Assembly (NCBI GenBank): GCA_903970475.1
Contig: CAJCIQ010000035.1
Location: 1 to 40,672 of the forward strand
Reading direction: 5' to 3'
From: Beijerinckiaceae bacterium
GTDB taxonomy: Bacteria; Bacteroidota; Bacteroidia; Chitinophagales; Chitinophagaceae
DNA: 40,672 nt
Below are positions 17,052-23,930 of the stretch, piece after piece (within the stretch, counting starts at the first letter, position 1; each line of letters begins with the position of its first letter). The notes under the pieces are model-generated. The model had not been told where the DNA came from. It saw nothing but the letters and a program-made list of their open reading frames with translations, and made no database searches. The translations under genes were made by a program, and so were the position numbers.

Positions 17052-17846
17052 ATGTTTCAAAGAAACAACTCCTCCTCAGACAACTGGTGGGCCAGAGCCT
17101 GGCGGTTTACGAAGCGGTTGGTATTGATCCTCGTCATAGCCCAATTCATCTACATCTTTCTACTCAAATGGGTATATCCTCCTATTACCGTTACTCAATT
17201 TGGCGATATGGTATCCGGGTGGTTCCATCATTATGGTTTCCACAGGGATTACGTGAGCGCCGATGAAGTATCTCCCAATATGAGACTAGCCGTCATTGCC
17301 TCAGAAGATCAACTCTTTCCCGAACACGGCGGATTCGACTGGAAGAACATAGAAAGGGCCATGGAATACAACAAGAAGCATCCGGGCAGGGTACATGGGG
17401 CCAGTACCATTTCCCAGCAAACGGCCAAAAACGTGTTCCTCTGGCAAGGCCGGAATTTTATCCGTAAAGGCTTTGAGATCTATTTTACCAAAATGATCGA
17501 ATGGACCTGGGGGAAGAAACGTATTCTAAACACCTACCTCAACGTCATTCAAATGGGTCAAGGCATATATGGGACGGAAGCCGCTGCCCAACAGTACTTT
17601 CATAAACCCGCCAAATCCCTGAGCAGGTCAGAAGCCGCCCTGATTGCAGCTTGTCTGCCCAATCCTGTACGTTTCAGACCGGATGCCCCTTCAGCCTATG
17701 TGTTGTCCCGGCAACGTTATATCTTAGGCCAGATGAGTAACCTGGAAGGAGATCCTGAAATAGACGCCTTGGTACATCAGGCGCCCCCCCCGCCCGATAC
17801 CAAAGCATCCAAGTCCGGTTCTAAAACAGCTCCGGCCAAAAAATAA
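17052..17846 (+). CDS. mtgA: Monofunctional peptidoglycan glycosyltransferase MtgA
   Basis: GT51 enzyme that polymerises lipid II into glycan strands at the outer face of the inner membrane. The 264-residue product has one N-terminal membrane helix (about 22-41). The catalytic motifs are EDQLFPEHGG with Glu85, GASTISQQTAKN at 116-127 and RKGFE with Glu142, followed by KKRILNTYLN. No transpeptidase domain follows, as expected for MtgA. The C-terminal 25 residues are low complexity (Pro then Lys/Ala/Ser). Their codons include a run of eight C at 17784-17791. A direct repeat CCCAAATCC at 17024 and 17041 precedes the start. The HD-domain gene begins 11 bases downstream. Confidence 0.95.
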   Translation: MFQRNNSSSDNWWARAWRFTKRLVLILVIAQFIYIFLLKWVYPPITVTQFGDMVSGWFHHYGFHRDYVSADEVSPNMRLAVIASEDQLFPEHGGFDWKNIERAMEYNKKHPGRVHGASTISQQTAKNVFLWQGRNFIRKGFEIYFTKMIEWTWGKKRILNTYLNVIQMGQGIYGTEAAAQQYFHKPAKSLSRSEAALIAACLPNPVRFRPDAPSAYVLSRQRYILGQMSNLEGDPEIDALVHQAPPPPDTKASKSGSKTAPAKK

Positions 17847-17857
17847 ACGCCTTTATT

Positions 17858-18451
17858 ATGAACCTACAGCTCAATCGTCAAACCTTCGGAGATCCTGCGG
17901 ATAAAGGGAAGGTTCTTAGCCGTGAAGAAGCCGCTTCGCTCTTGAAAGAATGGGTTCCTAACGAGCGTCTCAGGCTCCATATGGAACAGGTAGGTCTGCT
18001 TATGCGCAAATGGGCCGAAGAAAAAGAACAACTGGGACCCGAAGACCAATGGCGTTGGGAAATGGCCGGCCTGCTCCACGACGCAGATTGGGACCAATGG
18101 CCTGAAGAGCATTGCCGGCGGATCATTGCAGAACTCGAAGCCAGGCATATAGATCCGGAAATCATACGTGCCATAGCCTCTCACGGGCCGGCCCATTTTG
18201 GGGTGGAACCTGAGACAAAAATGGACAAAATGCTCTACGCCTTCGATGAGCTTTCCGGTTTGGTACACGCCTACTCCCTGATGAGGCCAGGTGGATACGA
18301 TGGCATGGAGTTAAAAGGCGTAACCAAGAGATTAAAAGAAAAAACATTTGCTGCTGGTGTCAACCGTGAAGACATCACAGACGCCTGTTCCCGCGCAGGC
18401 ATTACCCAGCAGGAGCTCATTGAGTTTATCCTAAGGCACCAAGGGAAATAA
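17858..18451 (+). CDS. HD-domain phosphohydrolase-like protein
   Basis: Probable metal-dependent phosphohydrolase of the HD superfamily. Metal ligands are visible: His41 (LRLHMEQVG), His74-Asp75 (LLHDADWD) and His109 (ASHG). The 197-residue length and the LLHDADWDxxPE pattern fit a single-domain group common in many bacteria whose substrate is unknown. A CheY-like or synthetase domain is absent, so it is not a RelA-type enzyme. It is probably cotranscribed with mtgA; no functional link is evident. Confidence 0.85.
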   Translation: MNLQLNRQTFGDPADKGKVLSREEAASLLKEWVPNERLRLHMEQVGLLMRKWAEEKEQLGPEDQWRWEMAGLLHDADWDQWPEEHCRRIIAELEARHIDPEIIRAIASHGPAHFGVEPETKMDKMLYAFDELSGLVHAYSLMRPGGYDGMELKGVTKRLKEKTFAAGVNREDITDACSRAGITQQELIEFILRHQGK

Positions 18452-18503
18452 CTTTCTGAGTCGCACCCCTAAGCCCCGTTTTTCTCATGCTCCAAAGACC
18501 GCC

Positions 18504-19457
18504 ATGATACCAAAGGTCATTTTCTATATCCATGATCAAGTGCATCTGCTGGACCTCGCAGGAGCCGTGCAGGTCTTTTACGAGTCCGGAAATTATGGGC
18601 ATCCGTATGAACTTCATTTTGTAAGCCGCCGGCCCAATCAAACCAGCTCAGCTTCCCTCCGCCTGTTCGCGCTGGAAGATTATCAGGACTTTGCTTTAAG
18701 CACAGGAGACTTGCTTATAGTACCGGGTTACTCCACACAAAAAGCCAGCGCCGAAGGCCTTTCAGCGGTCTATGCCTGGTTAAGGGAATCCGAAGCCAGG
18801 GGCGCCATTCTATGCTCCGTTTGTACGGGATCCTTTCTTTTAGCAGAGGCAGGTGTATTGGATGGAAAAGCATGTACGACCCATTGGATGTATACGGAGA
18901 TCCTGCAAAAGGAATTCCCGCGTACCAAGGTTTTTAAAGACAGGCTCTTTGTTCAGGCCGGGAATGTCTATACCAGCGCGGGCGTCACTACGGGTTTAGA
19001 CCTCGCCCTCTTTATGCTGGAAGAAAGACATGGGGCCTCCCATGCCTATGCCGTGGCCAAAGACCTGGTAGTCTATATACGCAGAGACGGAAACGAGGAT
19101 CAGCAAAGCGTATACCTCCAATATCGGCAACACATCAGCTATCCCGTGCATGAAGTGCAGGACTGGATTGTGCACCACCTCAGCGGGAAACTTACCCTTG
19201 AAGCGCTCAGTGCCCAGGTCCATACCACCTCCAGAAACCTCACCCGCTTGTTTAAATCTGCCACCGGTATAACCATTGGCCAATACATCGAAAAGTTGCG
19301 CGCAGAAAAAGCCGGACGCCTCCTGCTGGACGGTCTTAAAATAGATGAGGTGGCCCGAGAATGCGGTCTAAAAAGCACCAATCAGCTCCGCACCTTATAT
19401 AAGCGCCACAAAGGCATATTGCCGTCTGAGCGACGCCTAGACCCTCCACAGGGTTAA
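18504..19457 (+). CDS. GlxA family AraC-type transcriptional regulator with DJ-1/PfpI domain
   Basis: Transcription factor with an N-terminal DJ-1/PfpI-like sensory domain (about 1-170) and a C-terminal AraC helix-turn-helix pair (about 215-312). The nucleophile-elbow motif CSVCTGSFLLAEAG places Cys107 at the enzymatic Cys position of DJ-1 proteins. The AraC part shows LTLEALSAQVHTTSRNLTRLF followed by FKSATGITIGQYIEKLR and IDEVARECG near the C-terminus. Length 317 is typical. The next gene encodes a secreted DJ-1 protein with the same fold, and two 21-bp repeats lie in between, making it the likely target. The effector is unknown. Confidence 0.92.
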   Translation: MIPKVIFYIHDQVHLLDLAGAVQVFYESGNYGHPYELHFVSRRPNQTSSASLRLFALEDYQDFALSTGDLLIVPGYSTQKASAEGLSAVYAWLRESEARGAILCSVCTGSFLLAEAGVLDGKACTTHWMYTEILQKEFPRTKVFKDRLFVQAGNVYTSAGVTTGLDLALFMLEERHGASHAYAVAKDLVVYIRRDGNEDQQSVYLQYRQHISYPVHEVQDWIVHHLSGKLTLEALSAQVHTTSRNLTRLFKSATGITIGQYIEKLRAEKAGRLLLDGLKIDEVARECGLKSTNQLRTLYKRHKGILPSERRLDPPQG

Positions 19458-19499
19458 CGCCTCGGCCTGTGGCCATGACCCCCTTTTTACGATCCCTTT

Positions 19500-19551
19500 G
19501 GCGCCCACCCAACTTTGTCCCGATACTTTGGGCGCCCACCCAACTTTGTCC
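19500..19551. repeat. Two perfect 21-bp direct repeats, candidate AraC-type operator
   Basis: The same 21 bases (beginning GGCGCCCACC and ending TTTGTCC) occur at 19500-19520 and 19531-19551, start to start 31 bp, about three helical turns. Tandem direct sites in phase are typical of AraC-family regulators. They lie 45-96 bases before the -7 box of the next gene. Confidence 0.6.
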
Positions 19552-19595
19552 TTATACCGCGCTATCCTGTCCTAGCCCCCCTGGGCCCATACCCG

Positions 19596-19603
19596 TAGCT
19601 TTG
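19596..19603 (+). promoter_or_regulatory. Exact TAnnTTTG -7 box before the DJ-1 gene
   Basis: TAGCTTTG lies 17 bases before ATG 19621, downstream of the 21-bp repeats, in the position expected for an activated promoter. Confidence 0.5.
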
Positions 19604-19620
19604 AGGTAAAATATATAGCC

Positions 19621-20505
19621 ATGAAATTTCTCGCGCTTTTCCTGTTCGTCTTTGCTTTCGTTTTAGGCTGGGCATCCTCTACAGTTGCCGCCTCGCCGCG
19701 GGCCGGCATCCCAGGCAATGCTGACGATCCACTGGCCGCCAATCCCACTTCCGCTGACACTGCCCATCCCAATAAACATATACACTTCGACACCATCTAT
19801 GTTTGTCCACCCTGTGGTAATGAATGCGATACAACCTCCTATCATCATCCAGGCACCTGCCCCCGCTGCGGCATGACGCTTATTGTTGGAAAGCCCCAAA
19901 AGGGCAAACCTACTATGCCAACGGTTGCCTTCTATCTCCAGAACGGTATAGAAATTCTGGATTTCGCGGGACCCATGGAAGTATTTGTGGACGCCGGATT
20001 CAAGGTATTCACCGTATCCAGGACCAAGGACACCATTTACGCTCAGGGAGTCCTGAGAATGATCCCCGACTATAGCATAGCCGATGCGCCCCCGGCAGAC
20101 GTACTAGCCTTCTTTGGAGGCAATACAGGCCCATCCAGGGACGATACGACCCTCATAAGCTGGATCAGGTCCCGCAGACCTCAAACCCAATATTTTTTCA
20201 CGGTATGTACAGGCGCCCTTATTGCCGGAAAGGCAGGTCTCTTGGATAGCCTGACAGTCACCACCTTCCACGAAAGCATCCAGAACCTGGCTAAGGCGGT
20301 TCCCAGCGCTAAGGTGTTATCCAATGCCCGTTATGTAGATAACAGCTGGATCATCACCACCGCAGGAATATCAGCAGGTATTGATGGAGCCCTGCACTTT
20401 GTATCCAGGTTGGAAGGGCCAGATGCGGCAAAAAGTGTTGCGGAATATATGGAATACGATAAATGGACCCCTGAGCAAGGGTTGGTAATTACTTCCTCAA
20501 AATAA
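19621..20505 (+). CDS. Secreted DJ-1/PfpI family protein with N-terminal heavy-metal-binding motif
   Basis: The 294-residue product begins with a signal peptide (about 1-24, cleavage after Ala-x-Ala). A Cys-rich module follows, with Cys62, Cys65, Cys69, Cys80 and Cys83 ending CPRCGMTL. This resembles the heavy-metal-binding domain (YxCP...CPxCGMxL) seen in copper and other metal export proteins. Residues 100-290 form a DJ-1/PfpI domain with FTVCTGALIAG, Cys196 as nucleophile, and Glu120 in DFAGPMEVF as partner. It is related to isonitrile hydratase-type and GlxA sensor domains. The likely location is the periplasm. Catalytic activity, metal and substrate are not known; regulation by the adjacent GlxA-type protein is inferred from position and repeats. 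Confidence 0.85.
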   Translation: MKFLALFLFVFAFVLGWASSTVAASPRAGIPGNADDPLAANPTSADTAHPNKHIHFDTIYVCPPCGNECDTTSYHHPGTCPRCGMTLIVGKPQKGKPTMPTVAFYLQNGIEILDFAGPMEVFVDAGFKVFTVSRTKDTIYAQGVLRMIPDYSIADAPPADVLAFFGGNTGPSRDDTTLISWIRSRRPQTQYFFTVCTGALIAGKAGLLDSLTVTTFHESIQNLAKAVPSAKVLSNARYVDNSWIITTAGISAGIDGALHFVSRLEGPDAAKSVAEYMEYDKWTPEQGLVITSSK

Positions 20506-21061
20506 ACTGATCCACCGCGGCTATGGCCTTGGCAAGGCGCTCCGCTGCATTTCCACTGATATCTACCCAGGGCACCGTTTGATTTACCAGCAGGTCTTTG
20601 TACATGTAGTAAAGTTTGTCCCGGGTCTCCAGGTCGGGATATTCCCTGAGGTCATCCGCTACCCAGGGGAGATCGGTGCTGCAAAGCAAGTATAAGTGGT
20701 ATTCCCTGGAAGCTATTTCTTCTATGACAAAGGGTGGACATTGGTTAAATACGAACTCTGCCCAGATCTTCATCACATACATATCCGTATCCACAAACAA
20801 CATCTTATGATCCAGGTCGTCTGAGGCGTTGGGGGCAAAGTCTGCATTATTCATCAGGGACAGCGCATATTCATCTTCCTCATCCAACTGGCCTTTGGCA
20901 ATAACCTTCAGATCCTCATAGGTGTAGTTGGTTCCGTTTTTCTGAAGGTATTCCCGGGCATACTCCGGCACCCAGGCTGTCCTGTAGTGTTTAGCCAATA
21001 ATTCACACAAGGTGCTTTTCCCGGTCGATTCAGGTCCTATTGCGACGATCTTTTTAAGCAT
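20489..21061 (-). CDS. NadR-type ribosylnicotinamide kinase (single domain)
   Basis: Phosphorylates nicotinamide riboside to NMN for NAD salvage. The 190-residue product from ATG 21061 has the P-loop GPESTGKST at 9-17, an EYAREYL segment near 36-42 and FVDTDMYVMKIWAE, all typical of the kinase half of NadR. The NMN adenylyltransferase and DNA-binding parts of bifunctional NadR are absent, so adenylation must come from another enzyme. Its start overlaps the pnuC stop in ATGCTTAA, indicating coupled translation with the transporter. Its 3' end overlaps the convergent DJ-1 gene by 17 bases. Confidence 0.9.
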   Translation of the reverse strand: MLKKIVAIGPESTGKSTLCELLAKHYRTAWVPEYAREYLQKNGTNYTYEDLKVIAKGQLDEEDEYALSLMNNADFAPNASDDLDHKMLFVDTDMYVMKIWAEFVFNQCPPFVIEEIASREYHLYLLCSTDLPWVADDLREYPDLETRDKLYYMYKDLLVNQTVPWVDISGNAAERLAKAIAAVDQFILRK

Positions 21062-21692
21062 ATGCCGAATTTGATTGCTTCCATTTCCTGGACCATTCAA
21101 TCAATCCCATGATAGCAAGGACAAGGAACACTAGAAATTGGAAGCTGGTAAATACGTAACCCTTAATGAAATACAAAGGAATGGATGCAATATCGGTAAT
21201 AATCCACCATATCCAGTTCTCCACCTTTTTCCTGGTCAGCAGCCACATGCCTGTATAAGCAGCCGCAGCGGAAAAAGAATCCGCTAGTGGAATAGCACCA
21301 GGAGCAAAGGACTGTTTGGCGTAAAACAAAGCCACATAAAGACCTAACCAACATACACCGAAGAAGCCCAGGGCCACTGTCCAATTTTTGATACCCGAAC
21401 GGGTGATGACCAGGCTCGGCTTATCGGAGTCATCCTTCCTTGCCCACTGCCACCAGCCATAGACATTCATAATGGTATAGAAAATATTGACGCTGGCTTC
21501 TCCCAATAAGTGCCCCTTAAAACTTAAGTAAACGTAAATGGCCGTGCTGATAATCCCGATGGGATAATTGGATATGAGCTCCTTTCTGCCCAACCATACA
21601 CAAAGTATCCCCGTCAACACCCCTATATACTCCAGGAGGGTTGTGTCTTTGAGCCCCTGTATATATGCCTGATATACCTGGTCTATGGTCAT
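21054..21692 (-). CDS. pnuC: Nicotinamide riboside transporter PnuC
   Basis: Inner-membrane facilitator for nicotinamide riboside, trapped by the downstream kinase. The 212-residue product has about seven hydrophobic helices. It has family features such as NIFYTIMNVYGWWQW near the middle and WIWWIITDIASIPLYFIKGY in the C-terminal half, with the aromatic and Asn/Asp residues that line the substrate path. I use ATG 21692; the longer open frame to 21734 would run through a terminator hairpin. The pair with the NadR kinase is a standard NAD salvage unit in Bacteroidota. Confidence 0.93.
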   Translation of the reverse strand: MTIDQVYQAYIQGLKDTTLLEYIGVLTGILCVWLGRKELISNYPIGIISTAIYVYLSFKGHLLGEASVNIFYTIMNVYGWWQWARKDDSDKPSLVITRSGIKNWTVALGFFGVCWLGLYVALFYAKQSFAPGAIPLADSFSAAAAYTGMWLLTRKKVENWIWWIITDIASIPLYFIKGYVFTSFQFLVFLVLAIMGLIEWSRKWKQSNSAYA

Positions 21693-21698
21693 ATGTAC

Positions 21699-21723
21699 AA
21701 AAAAAGCAGGACTAAGCCTGCTT
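21699..21723 (-). terminator. Intrinsic terminator or attenuator upstream of pnuC
   Basis: On the minus strand AAGCAGG, a 6-base loop, CCTGCTT and then a run of U form a strong intrinsic terminator. It lies 24 bases after the nfu stop and its U-run ends six bases before the pnuC start, so it could end the nfu transcript or attenuate pnuC. Confidence 0.75.
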
Positions 21724-21746
21724 GTATGATGCACTAATTTAGCGTA

Positions 21747-22346
21747 TTATTCAGCTTCCGCGACCACTTCCCTTACCTCAGGGATCATGCGCTTCATCAT
21801 TCCCTCAATACCTGCTTTTAGCGTTATCATGCTGGAAGGACAACCAGAGCAAGACCCCTGAAGCATCAGGTTAACTACTCCTTCGTCATAACTCCTGAAT
21901 TGTATGGCGCCACCGTCCATTTCAACGGCAGGGCGTACATAATTTTCCAGCAGTTCCTTTATCCTTTTCACTACATCATCGTCATCAGCATGAACGGCGT
22001 TGGTGCTTTCCGGCTTTTTGATGGCCAGGATTTCTTCCTCATTGATCACTGCTTTTCCTTCTTCCAGGTATTCCTTCAAAAACTGACGAATGGTTGGAAT
22101 CACATCGGTCCAATCCGTTTCCGGGGTCTTTGTGAGGGTCACGAAGTTGGAGGCGATGAAAACGCTTTTAATGAAAGGGAACCCAAATAACTCTGTGGCC
22201 AAGGGTGAAGGTTTTGCATTTTCCACCTCAGGAAAGTCAGCGGATTTTCCTGGATACAAGAGCTTGTTGGCCACAAACTTCATGGTTTCCGGATTGGGCG
22301 TCATTTCCGTATATATACTGATCACGGGGTTACCAGTTTTGATCAT
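21747..22346 (-). CDS. NifU/Nfu family Fe-S scaffold protein
   Basis: Carries and delivers Fe-S clusters. The 199-residue product has an Nfu N-terminal domain (about 10-95, with TPNPETMKFVAN) and a NifU C-terminal domain (about 120-195). The latter has RPAVEMDGGAIQF and the cluster-binding GSCSGCPSS with Cys166 and Cys169. The arrangement is that of Nfu1 proteins. An exact -7 box lies 19 bases upstream. It is separated from pnuC by a terminator hairpin, so the two probably form separate transcripts. Confidence 0.94.
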   Translation of the reverse strand: MIKTGNPVISIYTEMTPNPETMKFVANKLLYPGKSADFPEVENAKPSPLATELFGFPFIKSVFIASNFVTLTKTPETDWTDVIPTIRQFLKEYLEEGKAVINEEEILAIKKPESTNAVHADDDDVVKRIKELLENYVRPAVEMDGGAIQFRSYDEGVVNLMLQGSCSGCPSSMITLKAGIEGMMKRMIPEVREVVAEAE

Positions 22347-22365
22347 AACAACCTATTTAGAGTAG

Positions 22366-22373
22366 CAAAGTTA
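22366..22373 (-). promoter_or_regulatory. Exact TAnnTTTG -7 box before nfu
   Basis: TAACTTTG on the minus strand, 19 bases before ATG 22346 and directly after the terminator of the upstream gene. Confidence 0.55.
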
Positions 22374-22374
22374 C

Positions 22375-22421
22375 AAAAAAAAGGACAGGCAGACCGGGCA
22401 ATTGCTCCGGCAGACCTGTCC
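22375..22421 (-). terminator. Intrinsic terminator after the AhpD-like gene
   Basis: On the minus strand GGACAGG and CCTGTCC pair, with inner CCGG/CCGG pairing, followed by eight U. It ends the ahpC-ahpD transcript 18 bases past the stop codon. Confidence 0.85.
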
Positions 22422-22438
22422 TGACAAACTGTTTACAA

Positions 22439-23038
22439 TTAGGCCAATACGGTCACCAGTCCTTTGATCACCGCCCCCAGGCGAATGGCTTCGAAAACCC
22501 TGGATTCTGAACTACCATGCTGTAGTACAGACTGCTCATGGGACGTTACGCATAGCTCACACCCGTTTATGGCAGAAATGACCAAGCTCAGCAGCTCGAA
22601 GAACTCTTTCCCCAATACAGGAGAAGCCATGGTGGTCATTTTAATGCCCGCAGGCTGATTGGAATAGTGTTCCTTTTTGACAAAGTGTCTGAAGCGGTAG
22701 AAGATATTGTTGGTATTCATCAACGAAGTACATGCTACCACTTCGGCCAGTTCTGCATCGGTTGCTCCGGCTTGTCTGGCCAGGGCGGTTAAAGATTCCT
22801 TCAGCAGATCTGATTTTTCATTGATGGCCACCGCCAGGGCCAGCAATAAGGCGTCTTTCCTGTTTACATGCTGGTTGTTGTTCAAGACGTTACTCACATT
22901 GATCTTGAGGTCTTTGATGTAACGGCTTTCACCAGCCAGCAACAACTGGGTAGCAGCGGAGGGGTTATAATCCTCCAGCTGTAATTCACCCAGCAGGTTT
23001 AAGAATGTTTCATTCTGAATAGCAACGGCTTGACTCAC
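22439..23038 (-). CDS. AhpD-like alkylhydroperoxidase (carboxymuconolactone decarboxylase family)
   Basis: Probable thiol-disulfide partner that re-reduces AhpC. The 199-residue product has the CxxC-x3-H active site GCELCVTSHE with Cys160, Cys163 and His167, and the upstream acidic helix of AhpD proteins near 90-120. It lies just downstream of ahpC in the same orientation, like the ahpC-ahpD pair of Mycobacterium, where AhpD links AhpC to lipoamide dehydrogenase. That electron route is inferred for this organism. A strong terminator follows. Confidence 0.9.
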   Translation of the reverse strand: MSQAVAIQNETFLNLLGELQLEDYNPSAATQLLLAGESRYIKDLKINVSNVLNNNQHVNRKDALLLALAVAINEKSDLLKESLTALARQAGATDAELAEVVACTSLMNTNNIFYRFRHFVKKEHYSNQPAGIKMTTMASPVLGKEFFELLSLVISAINGCELCVTSHEQSVLQHGSSESRVFEAIRLGAVIKGLVTVLA

Positions 23039-23077
23039 GGCACTAACGTTTTAACCGGTTTTTTAAAAAGGATATTA

Positions 23078-23101
23078 GTTGGATGGAGGCCCCCATCCAA
23101 C
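23078..23101. other. Hairpin between ahpC and ahpD-like genes
   Basis: A perfect 9-bp stem, GTTGGATGG with CCATCCAAC, and a 6-base loop lie in the 104-base spacer. A second stem (ACGGCG at 23124, CGCCGT at 23136) abuts the ahpC stop. They may reduce read-through or protect the ahpC message. Confidence 0.55.
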
Positions 23102-23142
23102 GTCTTATGATGGCCCTTCGGGCACGGCGGCACAGCGCCGTT

Positions 23143-23712
23143 TTAGTTCAGGGCCAACTGTGAGGTCAAGGTTTGTTCACCTTTGCTCCAGTTGCAAGGA
23201 CATAGTTCATCGGTTTGCAGCGCATCCAATACCCGGATCACTTCCTGTACGTTACGTCCTACGCTCAGATCGTTTACGTTTACCCAACGGATAATGTTCT
23301 GGGGGTCAACGATGAAAGTAACACGGTAAGCCACTTTTTCATCGGCGGAGAGGATACCCAGTTCTTCAGCCAGCGATTTTGACGTATCGGCCAGCATAGG
23401 GAATTTCAGGTCCCTCAGGTCGGCGTGGTCCCTTCTCCAGGCAGCGTGTACAAACTCAGAATCGGTAGAAGCACCTATCAATACCGCGTCCCTGTCAGAA
23501 AATTCAGAAGCCTTTTTGTTAAACTCGGCAATTTCAGTCGGACATACGAAAGTGAAGTCTTTAGGCCACCAAAAATACACCGTCCACTTACCCTCTGCAG
23601 AACCAATCTCATGGGTAATGTCAACGAACTCTTTGCCTTTCTCGATGGAAACGACAGCCTTCTTCTTGAATGCAGGAAACTCACTGCCTACGGATAATAC
23701 GCGATTGCTCAT
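23143..23712 (-). CDS. ahpC: Peroxiredoxin AhpC
   Basis: Thiol peroxidase that reduces H2O2, organic peroxides and peroxynitrite. The 189-residue product has peroxidatic Cys57 in KDFTFVCPTEI and C-terminal ELCPCNW with Cys171 and Cys173. The two C-terminal cysteines resemble the three-Cys AhpC of Mycobacterium tuberculosis, which pairs with AhpD. That matches the downstream AhpD-like gene; no AhpF is nearby. A near-consensus -7 box (GATATTTG, reverse of 23782-23789) lies about 70 bases upstream, and an inverted repeat at 23830-23850 may bind a peroxide sensor. Confidence 0.95.
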   Translation of the reverse strand: MSNRVLSVGSEFPAFKKKAVVSIEKGKEFVDITHEIGSAEGKWTVYFWWPKDFTFVCPTEIAEFNKKASEFSDRDAVLIGASTDSEFVHAAWRRDHADLRDLKFPMLADTSKSLAEELGILSADEKVAYRVTFIVDPQNIIRWVNVNDLSVGRNVQEVIRVLDALQTDELCPCNWSKGEQTLTSQLALN

Positions 23713-23829
23713 ATTATGTTATGTGTTATTTTTTTAATGTAAAACCTTCACATAACAAGCATGATCGTTAGAATGACCCCGCAAATATCCACTTTTACGA
23801 GATAGACAGAAATTGTAATTATATATAAC

Positions 23830-23850
23830 CATATAGAAAGAATCTATATG
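23830..23850. promoter_or_regulatory. Inverted repeat upstream of ahpC, OxyR-like half operator
   Basis: CATATAGA and TCTATATG form a perfect 8-bp inverted repeat with five bases between. It contains ATAG-N7-CTAT, one half of the four-part OxyR site; the second half is not recognisable. It lies 41-61 bases upstream of the putative ahpC -7 box. Nothing else is seen in the 218-base gap to uvrD. Confidence 0.45.
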
Positions 23851-23930
23851 ATCCCATGGACGCCGCCGCCGTTCATCTAACAGGTCCCGGCACCCCACCA
23901 TCCATCCATCTATCAGGTTAAGGGCCCAGG

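Noticed and set aside
20489..21061. Bifunctional NadR
   Set aside because: Only the kinase domain is present; 190 residues cannot hold the adenylyltransferase domain.
21692..21734. Longer pnuC start at 21734
   Set aside because: It would read through the terminator hairpin and add a non-conserved N-terminus; ATG 21692 gives the normal length.
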